Position numbers and translations under genes: made by a program
Shown: piece by piece, positions 36,456 to 51,400 of the stretch
Layout: the number at the start of each line of letters is the position of its first letter
Numbering within the stretch: position 1 is the stretch's first letter
Notes under the pieces: model-generated
What the model was told of the DNA's origin: nothing
What the model saw: only the letters and a program-made list of their open reading frames with translations
Databases searched by the model: none
Assembly (NCBI RefSeq): GCF_000346465.2
Contig: NC_034009.1
Location: 12,590,747-12,654,746, forward strand
Source: Prunus persica
Taxonomy: Eukaryota > Streptophyta > Magnoliopsida > Rosales > Rosaceae
Length of the DNA stretch: 64,000 nt
Direction of reading: 5' to 3'

Positions 36456-39400
36456 TTACGATTGGGACACGATGGAAAATTCCCTCTGCTGCTCAGGCAA
36501 CAAGACAGCCAACCGCAGTTTGTGAAGCTGGCACAATTTTGCCAGATTGTTGTATACTGAGACTCTTGCAACGTTATTACCCAATAGAATGACATGCGCA
36601 ATGCTGAAAGCTTCAGCTTTCTCAATCGCAAATTGCAACTCTCTCATTGATATTTCGAACCAGTCTTTTCTTGCTGACTTGGTTGCTTTAACTTCAATGA
36701 ACTCTTTATTGTTTTCCTTGTCCCCTATAACTATGTCATACGGTAGCCCAGTTTCGTGATGCTCATTGACCCACTTCACAACTGATTTGCCGGCTTTCTG
36801 AACAAAGTATTTAAAAGCAACAAGCTCACCTAGCCTCCCAGTTAAATTTGCTTGTGTTGAATTGGGTGTACCAAATCTAAGCTGATCTCTCTTGCTAAAA
36901 TTAGATGAGCCAAAGTCAGATGGGTCAGACACAAGATCAAAACTAACAGGATTACACTCCATATGCATTGGAAAGTCAGCCTCATTGCCAGCCTCACCAC
37001 AATGTTCTTGCAGATGATTCGAGTCTGGCAAAACAAAAGCCGCAGATGTTGTTGCCAAACAACCTTCAATGGTCCAATTACTGTCAACTGAAATAGGTGT
37101 TAAATCATCTGTTTGCCTACTGATACCTTCAGAATCATCCCCCACTTTATTTTCTAAGGCGGTGTTGGGCTGTGAAACTGCCTGTGTCTTAAAACCATTG
37201 GCACGCGCATACCCAAACCCTGGTGCAATTTTCCAATCAACAGGAGGCCAGTTCCGTGCTTTACTTTTGGATTTCCAACTGTTTTGCTCATCTACTTCTG
37301 GTGAATTGAAACTTGTTTCAAGTGATTTATCACTTTCTATCAATGAATGCACAGAAGAAAGGCACCAAACAGATTCTCCATCAGGAAGCTTTGGCACATT
37401 TTGGCTATTTAAGATGAAAAACTCGGTCTGCTCCTCAGTTGAACCTGACTCTGCCATGGTTGTGATCATATGAAGGAAATTTGCCAAGTGTAGTTCAGGA
37501 TTTCCATTAAAAAACAAACGAGAAAGCTCCATAAATAATGCGTGAGAATCTGACTCTTGTGTTGTATACAAAATGCTACCCTGCATTTATAAGATAAAAG
37601 GAATAAGGGTATGAAAGAGAGATAAAATTTGCATGTCTTCATCACACCAAGTACTGTACATAATTGGGGAAAAATCTTCCAGAATCATGAAACCGTTAGA
37701 AATTTGATAACAGAATTTGAATAAAAGAGACTCTCCTGGAAAACATATTATTTGCTTTATTCTTTACCAGAGCAAAGTATGGCGATGCATACCACGTAAC
37801 CAGCATGATATGCTTCAAATGCTAATTCTTAGTATTCTAGCAGAAAGCAAATATACTGTGGTTCCAGCGACCTTCGAAATCAGTTAGAAGTAAAACCATT
37901 TTAAAATACACATGATCAGGAATGCACATTCAATGAAGGATGAAGCAACATACCGTCAGAAGACAACTACATTTAACTCGCTTCTTGGATTCATTTCCAG
38001 TACTCTTTATAACATTCCGATAGAACAGCTTTTCAACAACTACTACTTGCAGGTGATTCAGGATATCAAATTCAGACTGCTTGAGTTGAGAATATTTATC
38101 TGGGTGTACACCATGTAAGTAGCGCTGTGCGTATGGAAGAGCCCAATCCAGCAATGCAGCTTTAAAGCTAGAGTCTTCCATACTGTAATATATTGCCTCA
38201 CGGGTTACAACCTGCATATAAATGAGCAAGTAAGAGGAATCCAGATGTACAGATTGGTTCGCCTTGATGGACAACATATGTATCCTGAATTTTGTAATAT
38301 AATGCATTGCTCAATGTCAATTTCATAATAATGCATAGAAAATTTAAAGATTACTTGCATAACCCACATGTGTGCGCGTGCGCACATAGAGAGATATCTT
38401 ACCTCTGAAAGAGCAGGAATCCCTAAAGTGTGCATGAGGATGGACACTTTTGTACATAGCATCTCTTCATCATCCTTGCTCAGTTCACCGAAGTACAGAA
38501 AATCAATGCAGTCCAAGTGCTTAAACTGCTTGCTTAATTTCTTATTATCACACCAGCACACAAGACCAAAGGAAGGATGTACAGAAACCCACTTATCCTG
38601 TACAGTAGGAAGCACCGTACACTCAATCTTTGTAAGCGAATCTTTCAAGTAAACAACATCTTCAGCACTCAATCCTGATTTTAGTCCATCAGTCCACTTC
38701 AGGAAAACTTGAAAAACCTGAGACAAGGAACACCGAACAATTAGGTCAGCGAGCAGCTTGTACTAATTGTAATATTAATCTAAACTTGACTACTTACTGC
38801 ATTAGCTGCTTGTGAAGGCAAAGCAACATTTGACAAATGCAGCAATATCTGAAGGTAGCTCCGGAGAGGAGGGGTCTCATGTACTCCACAGCCGTCAACA
38901 AAGAAGTCATGAAGGCCTGGGTAGAAATTGCAAAGCGTCTTATTCAAGGGGCCATGAGTAACACCTGCTGAGCTGCACTGACGATGAATCTCCCTGATTT
39001 GGTCTACAAAGGAAGTGGAGTCATGCCAATACACTTCTTCAGGGGACAACAATGTACCAGATACCACATCCTCATGCCTGAAGCTAGATGTGTGTGGAAC
39101 AAAGATAGAAGGTCCTGAATGGAAAGCCTCTGCAATTTTCTCCTTTGAAGCAGCCATTTCATTCCAGATTAATGTGTAAAATTTGAACATTTGTGCTAGG
39201 CTGCAAGAAAAAAAAAAGACTAGCATTTAAAATGTGTGGCATCATGCAAAATTAAACAAATAGAAGAATAAATGTGCATAAACATTTCATATGGTGTAAC
39301 AGATAATGCAAACCCAAGGTATCAGAAGATATACTTCTAATAATAAAAAAAATTCTGTGAACGATGGAAAATAATAATAGTTTTGGTTGCAGGCGACCTT

Positions 39401-42400
39401 TTTCAATCTCAAAAAGTTACAAGTGAATTTGGACAGAATGATTTGAAAGGAAGTAGGATAATTTTCAATCATTTAAGATTAAAATGTATAGGATAAAAGG
39501 CACTTTCGAGAGGAAACCTTATGAAAAGCATCTTAGCAAAGACATCATAAAACAAGTGGCAGTATTAATGCAACCTGGGTTAAGATAGAAAAAATTGACC
39601 AAGAGATCACGCAGAACATCTGAAATATTAGCCATCGACATTTCTTCATAAAGAATTTGATCTAACATTGACCAAGTAACCTTTGCTTATTTGAGTCTAA
39701 GAAAAGATAACAATGCACCTTGAGCACCAAATATGCAGATAGCACTTTTGGGAATTTTATGGGACATAAAGTTTATTTGTTTATTTTGGGTAAAAGAGAG
39801 AAGTATATGAAGATGCTTGGACAGTGACGACCATAAAGATGCTAAGACCCTAATTACTTCTCATAGATAATCACGTCCTCCACGTTATCATCAATGGTTC
39901 TGTTATTTCCTTCTATCCAAACAAACCCAAGTGAAACCTAGACTACATACAGATTGCAAAAGATCCTTGATAGTATCTGTAACACCCAAATAATCCTTAA
40001 CCAGCAAAAGAAATGCATAGCCGAACCTACACCACTTCAACCAAGTGAACAACCTGGCACAAATTTGTGGCATCAAAGAACAAGGAACAAAGGAATTTGA
40101 TAAGCACTCTCGCCGTCACCATGACCAATAGTTCTTAGAAATCTTTGAAAGGGTACTTATTTTACATTAAGGCTTATATTTTTCCCCTGATGAGAACATT
40201 GCTTAAAAGTACCTTCCAATCACGTGGATCTAATGCCCGAAAAGGCAAACGGTATTATAAAACCACTGCTTTTGGTTCAAGAACTTTATTTCTTGTCTAT
40301 TAGTATTCATAATATTGGTGGACCACAATAATTAGCAAAAGATATCCAATGTACAAACAGAAACTAATGATATCACTCCCAAATAAATGAGGTCAAACAT
40401 TATGAGGGAAAAATCATAATCATAATCATACACATACCTGGCACTGAACGGGTTCTCACGTCTCCATAGCTTCAAGACCTCCAGAACATCATCAAGGGAA
40501 ACTGTTGTCTTAAACCCAATATCAAGTACAAACTTCTCACTTCTAACCTGCTTCAAAAAATAAAAATTTGTATCAGAACAGATTAAGCAGAAGCTTTAAA
40601 GAAGATTTAAGATTTTAAACAGCTGAAATTGTAATTACCATATCTAAAAGTATATTTGTCTCATATAACTTAGAAACAATCAAACAGTAGGCCTTTTAAA
40701 GGCAAGAGCTGCAAAATAATTTTGAGGTGCAGCACTCATTTCATGATGGAGAAATGATAGGGATTGCTACAAAGGAGTGGAATTTAGACCTGACATTTTT
40801 TTTTTTGGGGTAACATTCTAGACCTGACTGACCTGACTTTAAAGTCAACAAAGTGCACGCAGAAAAGTTAAGAGAGAAAAAGAAAGATGCAAGAATAGGA
40901 AGAAGAAAGAGGAAGAACAGTCAGAAATCAAACTATCACACAATATCACAAAACTTCTACTAGTGAAAGACAGCCTTTTGCTAGTACGATCCAATATGAG
41001 CCATACTCTCAATATTAACCATAAGATGACAGACATTAGAACAGACGAAGAACCAAATAACCACCATGGACTCCAAACCCTGGCCATAGCAACTGCTTCC
41101 CATGGATGGTGCCATAACCTAAGTTTTGGAATAAATAAGCTATGGGTGCATATGCTTCTTGTGTTCTATGAGACTTGGAGTTTGCTCAACACATTAGCAT
41201 CAAATATGCCATAATTGTTTGGTGGTAAAATACCAAACAATTGTGCTTCACTTGGCACTTGGCTTTGATGACGAAGATGGTGGTGTTGTGTTAGTCTGTT
41301 TTGAGGTTAAAGATCTTATATAAGCTCTGTGCAAAGGTGACGGTGAGTGTCCTTATCAAATTCCTTTTTTCCTTATTCTTTGATATTACAAATTTGCATC
41401 AGGTTGTTCACTTGGTCGGAGTGGCGTGGGTCGGGCAATGAATTTCTTTTGTTGGTTAAGGATTATCTAGGCGTTGTGGATACTATGAAGGATCTTTTGT
41501 GATCTCAAAAACGATGAATTTCTTTGCACATAACTTTTAGGGATGAATACAGAACCTTAGATCTATTATGAAAGGGAGGGGAAAAAACAAAATAGCCTTA
41601 CTGACCGCATTTGGTTCAAATTCACATATGCATTCTATTAGAGAAAGTCTCAATCTGATAAATCTGTTGGGAAATATTGGCTAAATAATAAATTCAGTAA
41701 TAAAAGAAAAAAGGGAAGCTAATTTTATATGTAGTAATATCAAACTAACCTTTGGCATAGCAAATGGAGCAGATGCCCCCAGAATCGAGTGCACTGCATC
41801 ACAATCATGATATAAATCTTTAGGATAGTGCAGTACATCATCCATCGTTGATACCACCCATTCCACATCACAGATGCTACTTATAAATGAAGATTTGAAG
41901 GGCCTTCTGTCTGTTTCAGATTTAGAAGCACAATAACATGTAGTTTTTTCACCATAGCAATCATCCCATAAAGTATCAAGAATCTCTAAGAGATATTCAC
42001 AACCTTTTTTGTTTCCATCTCTGGCCAACAGAGATAATAAGTTGACCAATTCAGGGGACTCCCAATCTGTGACATTTGATCGAAGGGAAATTAAGTCCTT
42101 ATCCCAAATCACATTCTTAACTAGTACATCAGAAATATCAGCAATTCCCTTCTCAACTTGCACTACTTTGACAAAATCCATTATCCCAATTTGCTGGAAA
42201 AATTCCCTCCACTTCTTCAGTTCACATGGGAGTGGTTTTGTGACCGGATGTCCCAAATAGGAGATGTCAACCTCATGCCACTTTATATCCACCATATTAA
42301 TCAACTTCTTTATGTCCACAGGATTTCCAAATTCTTTACTGAAATGAATTGATACCTCAGAAGGCCGCTTAAAGCCATAATTTGTTGATATGTAAGCTTT

Positions 42401-45400
42401 ATCTCGTATTTCTGAGATTATGTATTCCCTTTCAACATTGCAATCAGAGCAGCTCGACTGTATATGGAACATTACAAAGCAGAGATATTCAATCACCAAA
42501 TTCTTATCCCAATCTGTAATTCTGTCATCAGATATAGCTGGCAAGATGTGTACCTTGACAATTTCGTGTGCAGACAACCTCTGGACACCAATTCTACAGA
42601 GCATACATGTGAGTTTGTCAACTGTCACATCCATGGATGACATATCTGCAGACACTGTAGAAATGAGGGCAGGACTTACGATCCGAAGTTTCGCATATAA
42701 ATTTGGGAAAGACTCAAGTCCATCCTGAGCCTCAAGGCCATTGCTTAAGGCATCAAAATGTAACCAAATTGGGCCTTCGTCTACTGCACCATATGTACCA
42801 TCTGAAAGAGGAATGAAAGGAATTTTTCGAAGGTTTTCTATAAGCTCCATTTGTATTCTCGGATCAAAAGAAGCTTCCACAGAAAAATTGAATGACATGG
42901 CATAAAGTTCACTTAGCCAAGAGGCCAGCCAACCCAACCCCATTGATTTGAGACCATTTTGTGTATGACATAAAGATACCATAACTTGAAGCAGAACTTT
43001 GGGTCCATACTCCACAATACCAATTGCATTTGAAAGTGGATCTGGCAGAACTATATTTCTATCCAAGAATCCAAGGTCAAGATGCTCCCGTAGTAAACTG
43101 TCAGGAAGAAGCGAATGAGCATGTTCATTCCAACCTCTTAGGACCTTGCAAGGAGGAACCCATTCATTATTTCCTCCTTCCAGAAGTAAGCAATTTGTCA
43201 TACGTAATCTAGAAACAATCAACCGTGGAAGAGAAGAAAAGAAACCATGCACTTCACCTACAAGGGGAACAAAGGACATATAAGCTGTCACAGCTCTCCC
43301 GGGATTCTCTTTAAAGCACGGAAGAGCACAAAAAGATCTCTCCGCATTGACAAATAAACCAGGAAATTCTGACAACAGCCACTGGTTCCAGGGACTATCT
43401 CCATCCACTTCCTCTCTAGATGAAGGAAGGACAAAATCACCCTGAAGAATAAATTTCAGTCCATATGTTCTAAGAGGAAGAAATGCAAAAACAGGCTGCT
43501 GGACAAGATCTGGATCATAATCACCGTTATCTGATTCCTTCAATGTAAACGCTATTGAAATTTCTGTTGTTTGTACATCACTACGAATAAAATCTGCTTG
43601 CAATTTCTGAGATACTACAAACCATGTCATTTTCTCTTTCCCATGTGAAACTTTAACAATACCATCTCCCAAAATTTCTTTTCTCATGACAGTAAGTGAA
43701 TCATCAAGCAAGTTTCTAAACTTGATACACTGGAGGCGGTGCAGAAAGAGTAATAAAGATGGATGAAGATCTGAAAACATATTTATAATGCTTTTCATGA
43801 CAGTTCCATCTGATATTTTTGATCTGAAAGGAAGAACAACGCAAGTGTTCCAGCAGTTATTATCTGATTGATCATGGTCACTAGAAGTAAGCCTACTAAA
43901 CAAGTCCACATTGCAGGGAGGTACAACTGTTGGCAAAACAAAACCAATCTGACCCTCACTTATATCAAACTTGATGTGAAACCCATTGGAATGAATTTCT
44001 GGAGCATCTGTGACCTGCAGAACAATGTGCACATATTAATGAAAGCATGTTATCAATGCAGGGAATGAATCCTTGAACAGCAAAATAAAGATGAGAGGTT
44101 TCATTCCAAGCTACAACAAACAATTCATAGCAGCAAGGAAACCTTTAAACCAAAGACCCGTGTAACAAGACCTGATTTTGAATGATAGTATGACTGTACA
44201 AGGTAATTCACTTAATTCAGCAAACAATCAAGAAAGAATAAATACGGTTTGACATGATGGAGGGAGAAGAGGAGACAGAGAGAGTGAAAGTGATAACTGC
44301 AGTGTTTTCGCGACCTACCCGAAAAACTGATTTGAAACCAATGCCCTTCTGCCCTATATATCCAGCATTAGATCCTTTCTTGGTTGAACTTCCAACATCA
44401 CAAAGTGCTCTAATGTTCCGGGAAGAGAAGCCTCGCTCATTATTTAAAACAATAATACCTGACTCTTGAAGAATGAATGTTAGAGTTGGTTCTACATTTG
44501 TTGGGTAGGTATTATCATCAGCATTTTGAACCTGGGGCAATAAAGAAGAATAAATATACACAAAGATTGGATGTATAAAATTGAAATAAAACATCACGTA
44601 CTTATCAAAGGCTTGTTTTCAACTTCAAACTCAATTATAGTATCAAACATATAAAGATCATCCAAATTGAAATTATAATAATTGGCAATATATTGTTGGA
44701 AGGACAAATACAATAACTTTAGTGTACAGCTTCTCTTGTGAAATAAAATTTTCATCTTTTCGTTAAAAAATATATATATATGAGAGTATATCCCACATTG
44801 AGAACTCTAAGCCTTGCATTTATTTGTAAGAGGTCCTAGGTTCAAAACATCCAATCCTCATTCCCCACTTATTTCTTAGTTTGTTGGGTGTAGTGTGGGG
44901 CTACACCTATATATGGTTCTCTCTCTATCAACATGCGAATTGGGGAATATTTCAGGGACTATTGGTACAATTTAGCAACAAGGAAAATAAAAGGCCTTGA
45001 GGAGATGACTGCACTAAGCACAATGAAAGACACAAAAGAGAGCACCCTTACCAGCTCAAGAAGAAAATGTGAATCCTGTGAATACAATTCCTGTGAAAGA
45101 CAATGAAGAGCTCTCCCTAAGCGAGCATGCTGCTTCTTTAACATGATACTTTCAACACTTGATAGGCCTGAATCAAGACCAAATTCATCTCTCCTGATTG
45201 ACTCAATTACCTGGGCTGCATCTTCATGTTCATTAAGCTCGGTAGGATGTTGCGTGTAACCACTGCCAATACTAGCATCAGAGGCTTCTGCCCCACCAAC
45301 CTTCAAACAAATATCAGTACATCCGCCTTTATGCTCATCTGCCCTAACGGAAAACTTATCTGACACATCTTGCATATTCTTTGAGCTTGACCCTGTTTCA

Positions 45401-48400
45401 TACCTAATAGCATTGAAACATGAAGCCCCTGATATGAACAAGCCAGTAGCATCACTGGAACAAAATGCATAGTAATCATTAATCCACTCCACTACACCAA
45501 GAGACAACCCAACTTCATGAAGCATGAGACGTTGCTCTGACTGGCTGCATTCATTCAGAACAGCTGAAGCAGCATGTTTAACAACAGACTGCATCCCAGA
45601 AAGCAATACATCAGCAGCAAAATAACGAAATTCTGCAGGTAGATACCCAAGACATTCAAGGAAAAATCTTGATATAACAGTTGTTGCAATATTCATCTTG
45701 CTCAAGTCCTTGTGTAATTTACTACAGAATTTACCAGTAGCAACTTCACCAACCATTTTTTGTCCAGATAGTGCTTTTCCATAATTAATGGAATTCTTAT
45801 TGTCTTGTAGTTCTATATCGTCTAGATAATTCTTCTGAATTACTTCAAATGCATGTTTTATATGAATTTTCAAAAGCGACACAGGGACATGTTTTTCTCC
45901 CCCAACTAGTGAAAACAGAGATAGCATTTTCACTGCTGTTTGAAAAGAGGATCCTTGAAGTGCAGATTCCAAGAATGAATCCACGGTAGCTGAATGATCT
46001 AACCGAATCACTTTTCCACCTTTTGTCACCAAACACAACAGTTCATCTGTGTTGACTTCATTCAATAGCCATGGTACAAGAGGGCCAAGAGAGGGAGCAA
46101 ACAATAGGTCCCAATGCGACCATAAATTTAAATCTGACATCACTGGTGCTGTAAGTAAAACTTCAATTGCATCCTTGGATGTAACAGTTTCATGGGACTT
46201 TGCTTTCTGGCCACTGTCAGTATTGACCGAAGTTCTTTTCCACAGGACATTCTCAATGTGTAATGATGACTCTATAGCATAACTAGTTCCACACAGTGCC
46301 ATTGAAAATAGAACACATTTCGAACTCGCAGCATTTTTATGTTTTCCCACTATGCTTAAGAAATCTTCCACTGAACCATTTTCGATAGTTTTGAAACAAA
46401 CCAAAGGGAACTGCTTCCTAAGCAGCAACACTATATTTTGTTTGGTAACTTTTTCATCCTCCCATAAGCTATTTAAAGCTTGAGATACTAAAACAACCAA
46501 ATGGTGCTGGAGCATGCAAACCTCGAAAGGACACTTTCCACTCAAGTCACCAGTCAGGAACTTGCACAGCTCATGTGGCAGTAGACAAGCATATTTTTCT
46601 AAGAACATCAAAAACTCCCCATAACCAAGGGATTTAAATTCCTTTACACAAAATTCTTTCACCAACCAAACCTCGCAATTGCAAAGCTTCCTCAAGAAGA
46701 TAAAAGTCTTCTCCAGAAGTGATTGACCATTGTTATGTTTTCCTTGATCGCTCTCGAAATACACGGTAACTTTCCTGATTATGTCCTCAACAGAAACACC
46801 TGTGAAATTTAATTACAAAGCACCATAAGGCATATAAGTTTCATTAGAGCAAATTAAAATAATAAAAAAAGAGGGACTGGAACCCACATGATTTTTTATT
46901 CCGTAGGTATTGGTAAATGCATCAGAAGTCGGGCATTAAAATAATTCTAATAACCATATGTTAGCAAATGCTGGGTATTTCAGGAATCAAAATTATTCCT
47001 ATACTCGATCCAGGTAAGTAAACATGCCATAATTCTGTTTAAAGAAAAAAAAAAATACAAAAGCAACATTACTTACTCTGAATGTGCTCAACAATACGTT
47101 CATTGATGACTGGTGGATCCTTAATTCTTGGCTCATCTTTAGTACTTGGTTCAACATCTATGTTCACATATTCGGGACAGTTATCAGTAATACTGTCAGT
47201 TAATTCATATTGACCAATGGTTTGGAATGTGTCATACATGCTATCCCACATTCCACATTTGATAGATGAGACCTGCAACAATGGAAGTAACAACTTCAGT
47301 ACAAGTGATCAGGTATTATTGCATCACAATAAAGGATTGCCCTGGTTCAATGAAATATTAAACTTAGCAATATTGTGGAGAATTCAAACAAACAGAAGAC
47401 AAGTTGAGTACCTGGGTTAAGTAATTTTGTTGAAAATTGTCAAAGAGACGTACGTTTACAGACAAGCAGTACATATTATATTGATAAAAACAACATAAAA
47501 ATGATTTCAACACGATATACATGGGCTATAATATGACATCTATAAGCATAACATCATTTTTTTTTTTTAAACCATTATTAACTACATTATGTTCTTTTCT
47601 TGTATCCTTTCTATAGTCTCAGGTAGCACCTTTTCTTTTAAGTATAAAGGCTTAGCTGAAACTTACCTTAAAGGATTTAAGGTAATTAAATGTATTCAAT
47701 CCATGATAGGAAAACCAAAACTGAAAGCATAAGCATATATTAAGATTGACTTTTGCTTTTTGTATGCATAAATACACACACACATTTATACTATAAGAAA
47801 CACACTTTTTATCAAGAAAAAACAAAAGGAACTACAACAAGCAAGGATGAGCAGTCCATTCGACAACAAAGACAATAGCCAAACAACATTACCCAGTCAG
47901 TGCATCTATAACGAGAGTTAAAACACCAAAACACACGAATATAACATAAACATATATGCATCTGCATACTTTAATTTCTTCAGGAATGGAATGATAAACA
48001 AATTCTGCACAAAAATAAAATACTACATGTAAAACAAAAAAAATGATAATTAAACAGACCACAATAACTTACAGCAACATTTAGTAATCCAATTAATGGA
48101 TACAATGAAAACATTGACTTGATTTTCTTTCTCTTCTGAGCTTTAGTATTATTAAACTGCAGCATCCTATCAAGTACCTACAAGAATCAGAAGATATTTT
48201 CTGAAACCCCATACTTTTAGAATAAATAAAGAGAAAACAACATCAGCAAAATTGTTAAAACATTAATCAAATTGTTGAGAATATAAAATCCCACATCGAT
48301 TATTCTAAGCCTTGCATTTCAATATATAAAATTATGAACCTCTTCAGCCATTATCACCATAGTACCAGAACGACCTCATGTCAGTCCCATCTTGGCTACA

Positions 48401-51400
48401 ACTTCATATCATACTGAATAATTTATAGCACTCATACTAAGGCTTAGTTAAAACCACAAAGGAAAAAATAATGAAACAACATGGTGCAACTATACAAGAA
48501 AATTTAGCAAGGTAACACATAATCTAAATGAAAGACTTATTCTATATGTATTTCTTAATCTTGTCAACACCCATTGGACATGAGAAACATCAGCAAGTAC
48601 CTCCAATTCTTTCCCCAAAAAGGTTTCCATTATATCACTAACCTTCCCCATAATACAATTCGCTATAAATATCAATCATAAAAAATATCAGGACTTCAGG
48701 TCAGAAAATGAGGTGCATTCCAAATCACAATATTTCTTCAAATATTTGAAACTTAGAGAATTTGGTAAAATCATTATACATTAAAATCAATAGAAATTCA
48801 TTAAATATTCTGAAGAACAATGCAAATATGTAGCAAACTAAAATTCATTACATAAATAGATACCAACTATTGACAGGTGTTTCATCCATATAATCAGTTG
48901 TTTACATAGCATAAGAAGAGCATGAACATACCTCATCCACAGTGTACTCCAGACATGCCTCCTTCCAGGTTGTAATGAACATCCTCAAATCATTATTGTC
49001 AATTGAAAGATCATTTTCAGGCAAATTGCTAACCTCATTGGTTTCCCTGCCATTTTCCATTGGAAGGGCATCTTGTACCTTATCTCTCTTACGCAGTTTG
49101 TGGGGCATGGAGATTGCACTGTTTATGTGTTCAGATTTTCTTTTCTTTTTAACTGACCCACTACTATCATTGTGCTTTTGGCTGCCACTAGCTGGAGAAA
49201 GCTCGCTCAACCCAAGCCTTCTCCTCTCTTCTATTACAGACGGGTAAGGACAACTACTCACTCGGTCAGAACTTTTAACAGACTGTGATGAGAAGTTAAC
49301 CTGACTGCCTGTTACATGGTCATTATTTTCATCATTCTCTTCAGATAAATAATCATCCCTACCTTCATCCTCTGAGCTTGAAGGATCAAATCTAATGTGC
49401 TTGCCACAAAAATCCTTATGTATGGGGGAAAACGATTCAACGCGCTGAGAAATAGTGCTGAAACGTTTGTCTAACTCCTTTTTCTCTGCAGATAAAAGTG
49501 GAAACTTCCTATCCTTTTTATCTGAATTTGGCTGAAATGCCTTCTCCAATTTCTTTAGAGTGGAAATTTCTAGATTCCTGGCTTTCCGGATGGCAGAAAT
49601 ATGCATCCTATTATCATAAAGTTTGCTCCAATCAATGTCATTAAAATTTACATTATATAACTGAAAAAGGACAAATGAGATGACTTGAACACATGATATG
49701 ACACTGGATTGACCCCTTAGAAAACTTAAGTCATGACTGAAAAATTTCCTTGGTGATAAATTAACATTGATACACCCACACACACAGAGGTGAAATCAAG
49801 CCACACCATACCACCTAGCTCATAAAGGTTCAGAATGAAGCAGAACACGATCAGTATATAATGTTTGAGATTGGGTTGTTTAATTGTACATCATGTTGGA
49901 CTGAACTTAATTGAAAACTTAAGAGGAGGGGTGGACATTCATCAAGAACGATGTGAACAGGGAGCATTTAAAATTAGGACCGAGAAATAATCAACAAGAC
50001 CGAAAACTGTGCACGTAATAGCTTCTGCATCATCAAATGTTTTTCAAAGAAGCAAGTACATCAGCAAAAGCATGCATTAAAGATCCCTGTAACTCAACAT
50101 GAGCACAAGCATGATCCTTGTAACTCAACATCCATAATAGATGAAATTTTGACTTCCACATGCTCTTTATGGACATTAGAATGACTTTTACTGCATGAAA
50201 AACTTTATAAATAAGTAAATATGACATCAAATTTATGCACACCAAGTACTATAAAAAGAGGTCTCCTTTGCCAATATAGTTCTAAGTTCAGTATTGAGCT
50301 ATCTACAAAATAGTTTTTTTTAAACCAAAAAGTAGAAGCAAAAATGTGACATACCCCATGCTGTGAATTCGTATTCCAAGTGCCTCCTTGCTTGCAACTG
50401 ATCGCTTCTTAACAATGAAATCTAAATATTCTTCAACCCTAATATCTTTATTTTCACAAGTATCCATGAACTCAGAAAGTAGATATATCATCTCCCCACT
50501 AGTTATCTTAAATACTTCAGTTGTATCAGACTTCACTGAGAAATAATGCATAACAAGTGGATGTCGCAACAAAGGGCCCAATCCCAGCTCTTCAAACTGC
50601 TCAATTCCCTCATTCTTGCAGATTGCTACTTCCAAATCATACAATGAAGTAATTCTTCGAGCCCCAACAAAACAATGGATAAATGCATTTATCTAAATTC
50701 CAATAGAAAATAAGTAAATATAAATAAAGAAACACAAACCTCATAAGATAAAATACATAAACTTTCAACATTGTATCTCATGCTTCATTTGGTTGAAAAA
50801 AGAAGAGAAAATAAATAGTTGCATGTTCCTTGTGCTTGCTTCTGTTACTTTACAAAATGGAATCTTATACTGAAATGAGTGAGACAACAGCTGATAAGTA
50901 TAGTGACCCTAGAGCCTAGGCAACAAATGATAGGTGATACATAACCTCCTGGATTTGCACAATCATTACAAAAGGGTCAAGCCCTTAGTTGCTCTCGCCC
51001 AAATCAGAAATATAACTTCTTAAAACCCCCCACCCCAGCGGGGGCAGTTACTTCATGCCATGCTTGCGCTTGCTTATACATATCTATGAATGTAAGCATA
51101 GAGCTGAAGACGGGGACCATTTGTGTATAATATGCAGTGTTAATGATGCCATAAGATCAGCTCGCATCTCTTATAATCATCATCAATTCCATTTTCATAT
51201 ATATAAATAATAAAAAAGAACGTTCGTTAAACAATCAAGTACGTTTTTCCCAAAACGAAGTGTTTTCAATAAATTCCTAACAGGCAAACCAAGTGTATTT
51301 TATTATAAATGAAGGTTCTCTTCTTATATCAATTACAATTCTTTTCCCACACTTTCCTAGCAACCAAACAAAGCATTAACGAAAATTGATTTTTAAAAGC

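Noticed and set aside
48590..48675. Possible extra NOV copy 2 exon (open frame with acceptor and donor)
   Set aside because: Its phase does not fit exons 3 and 4, which join directly in frame, and the matching part of copy 1 (about 32500) is not open in the same way.
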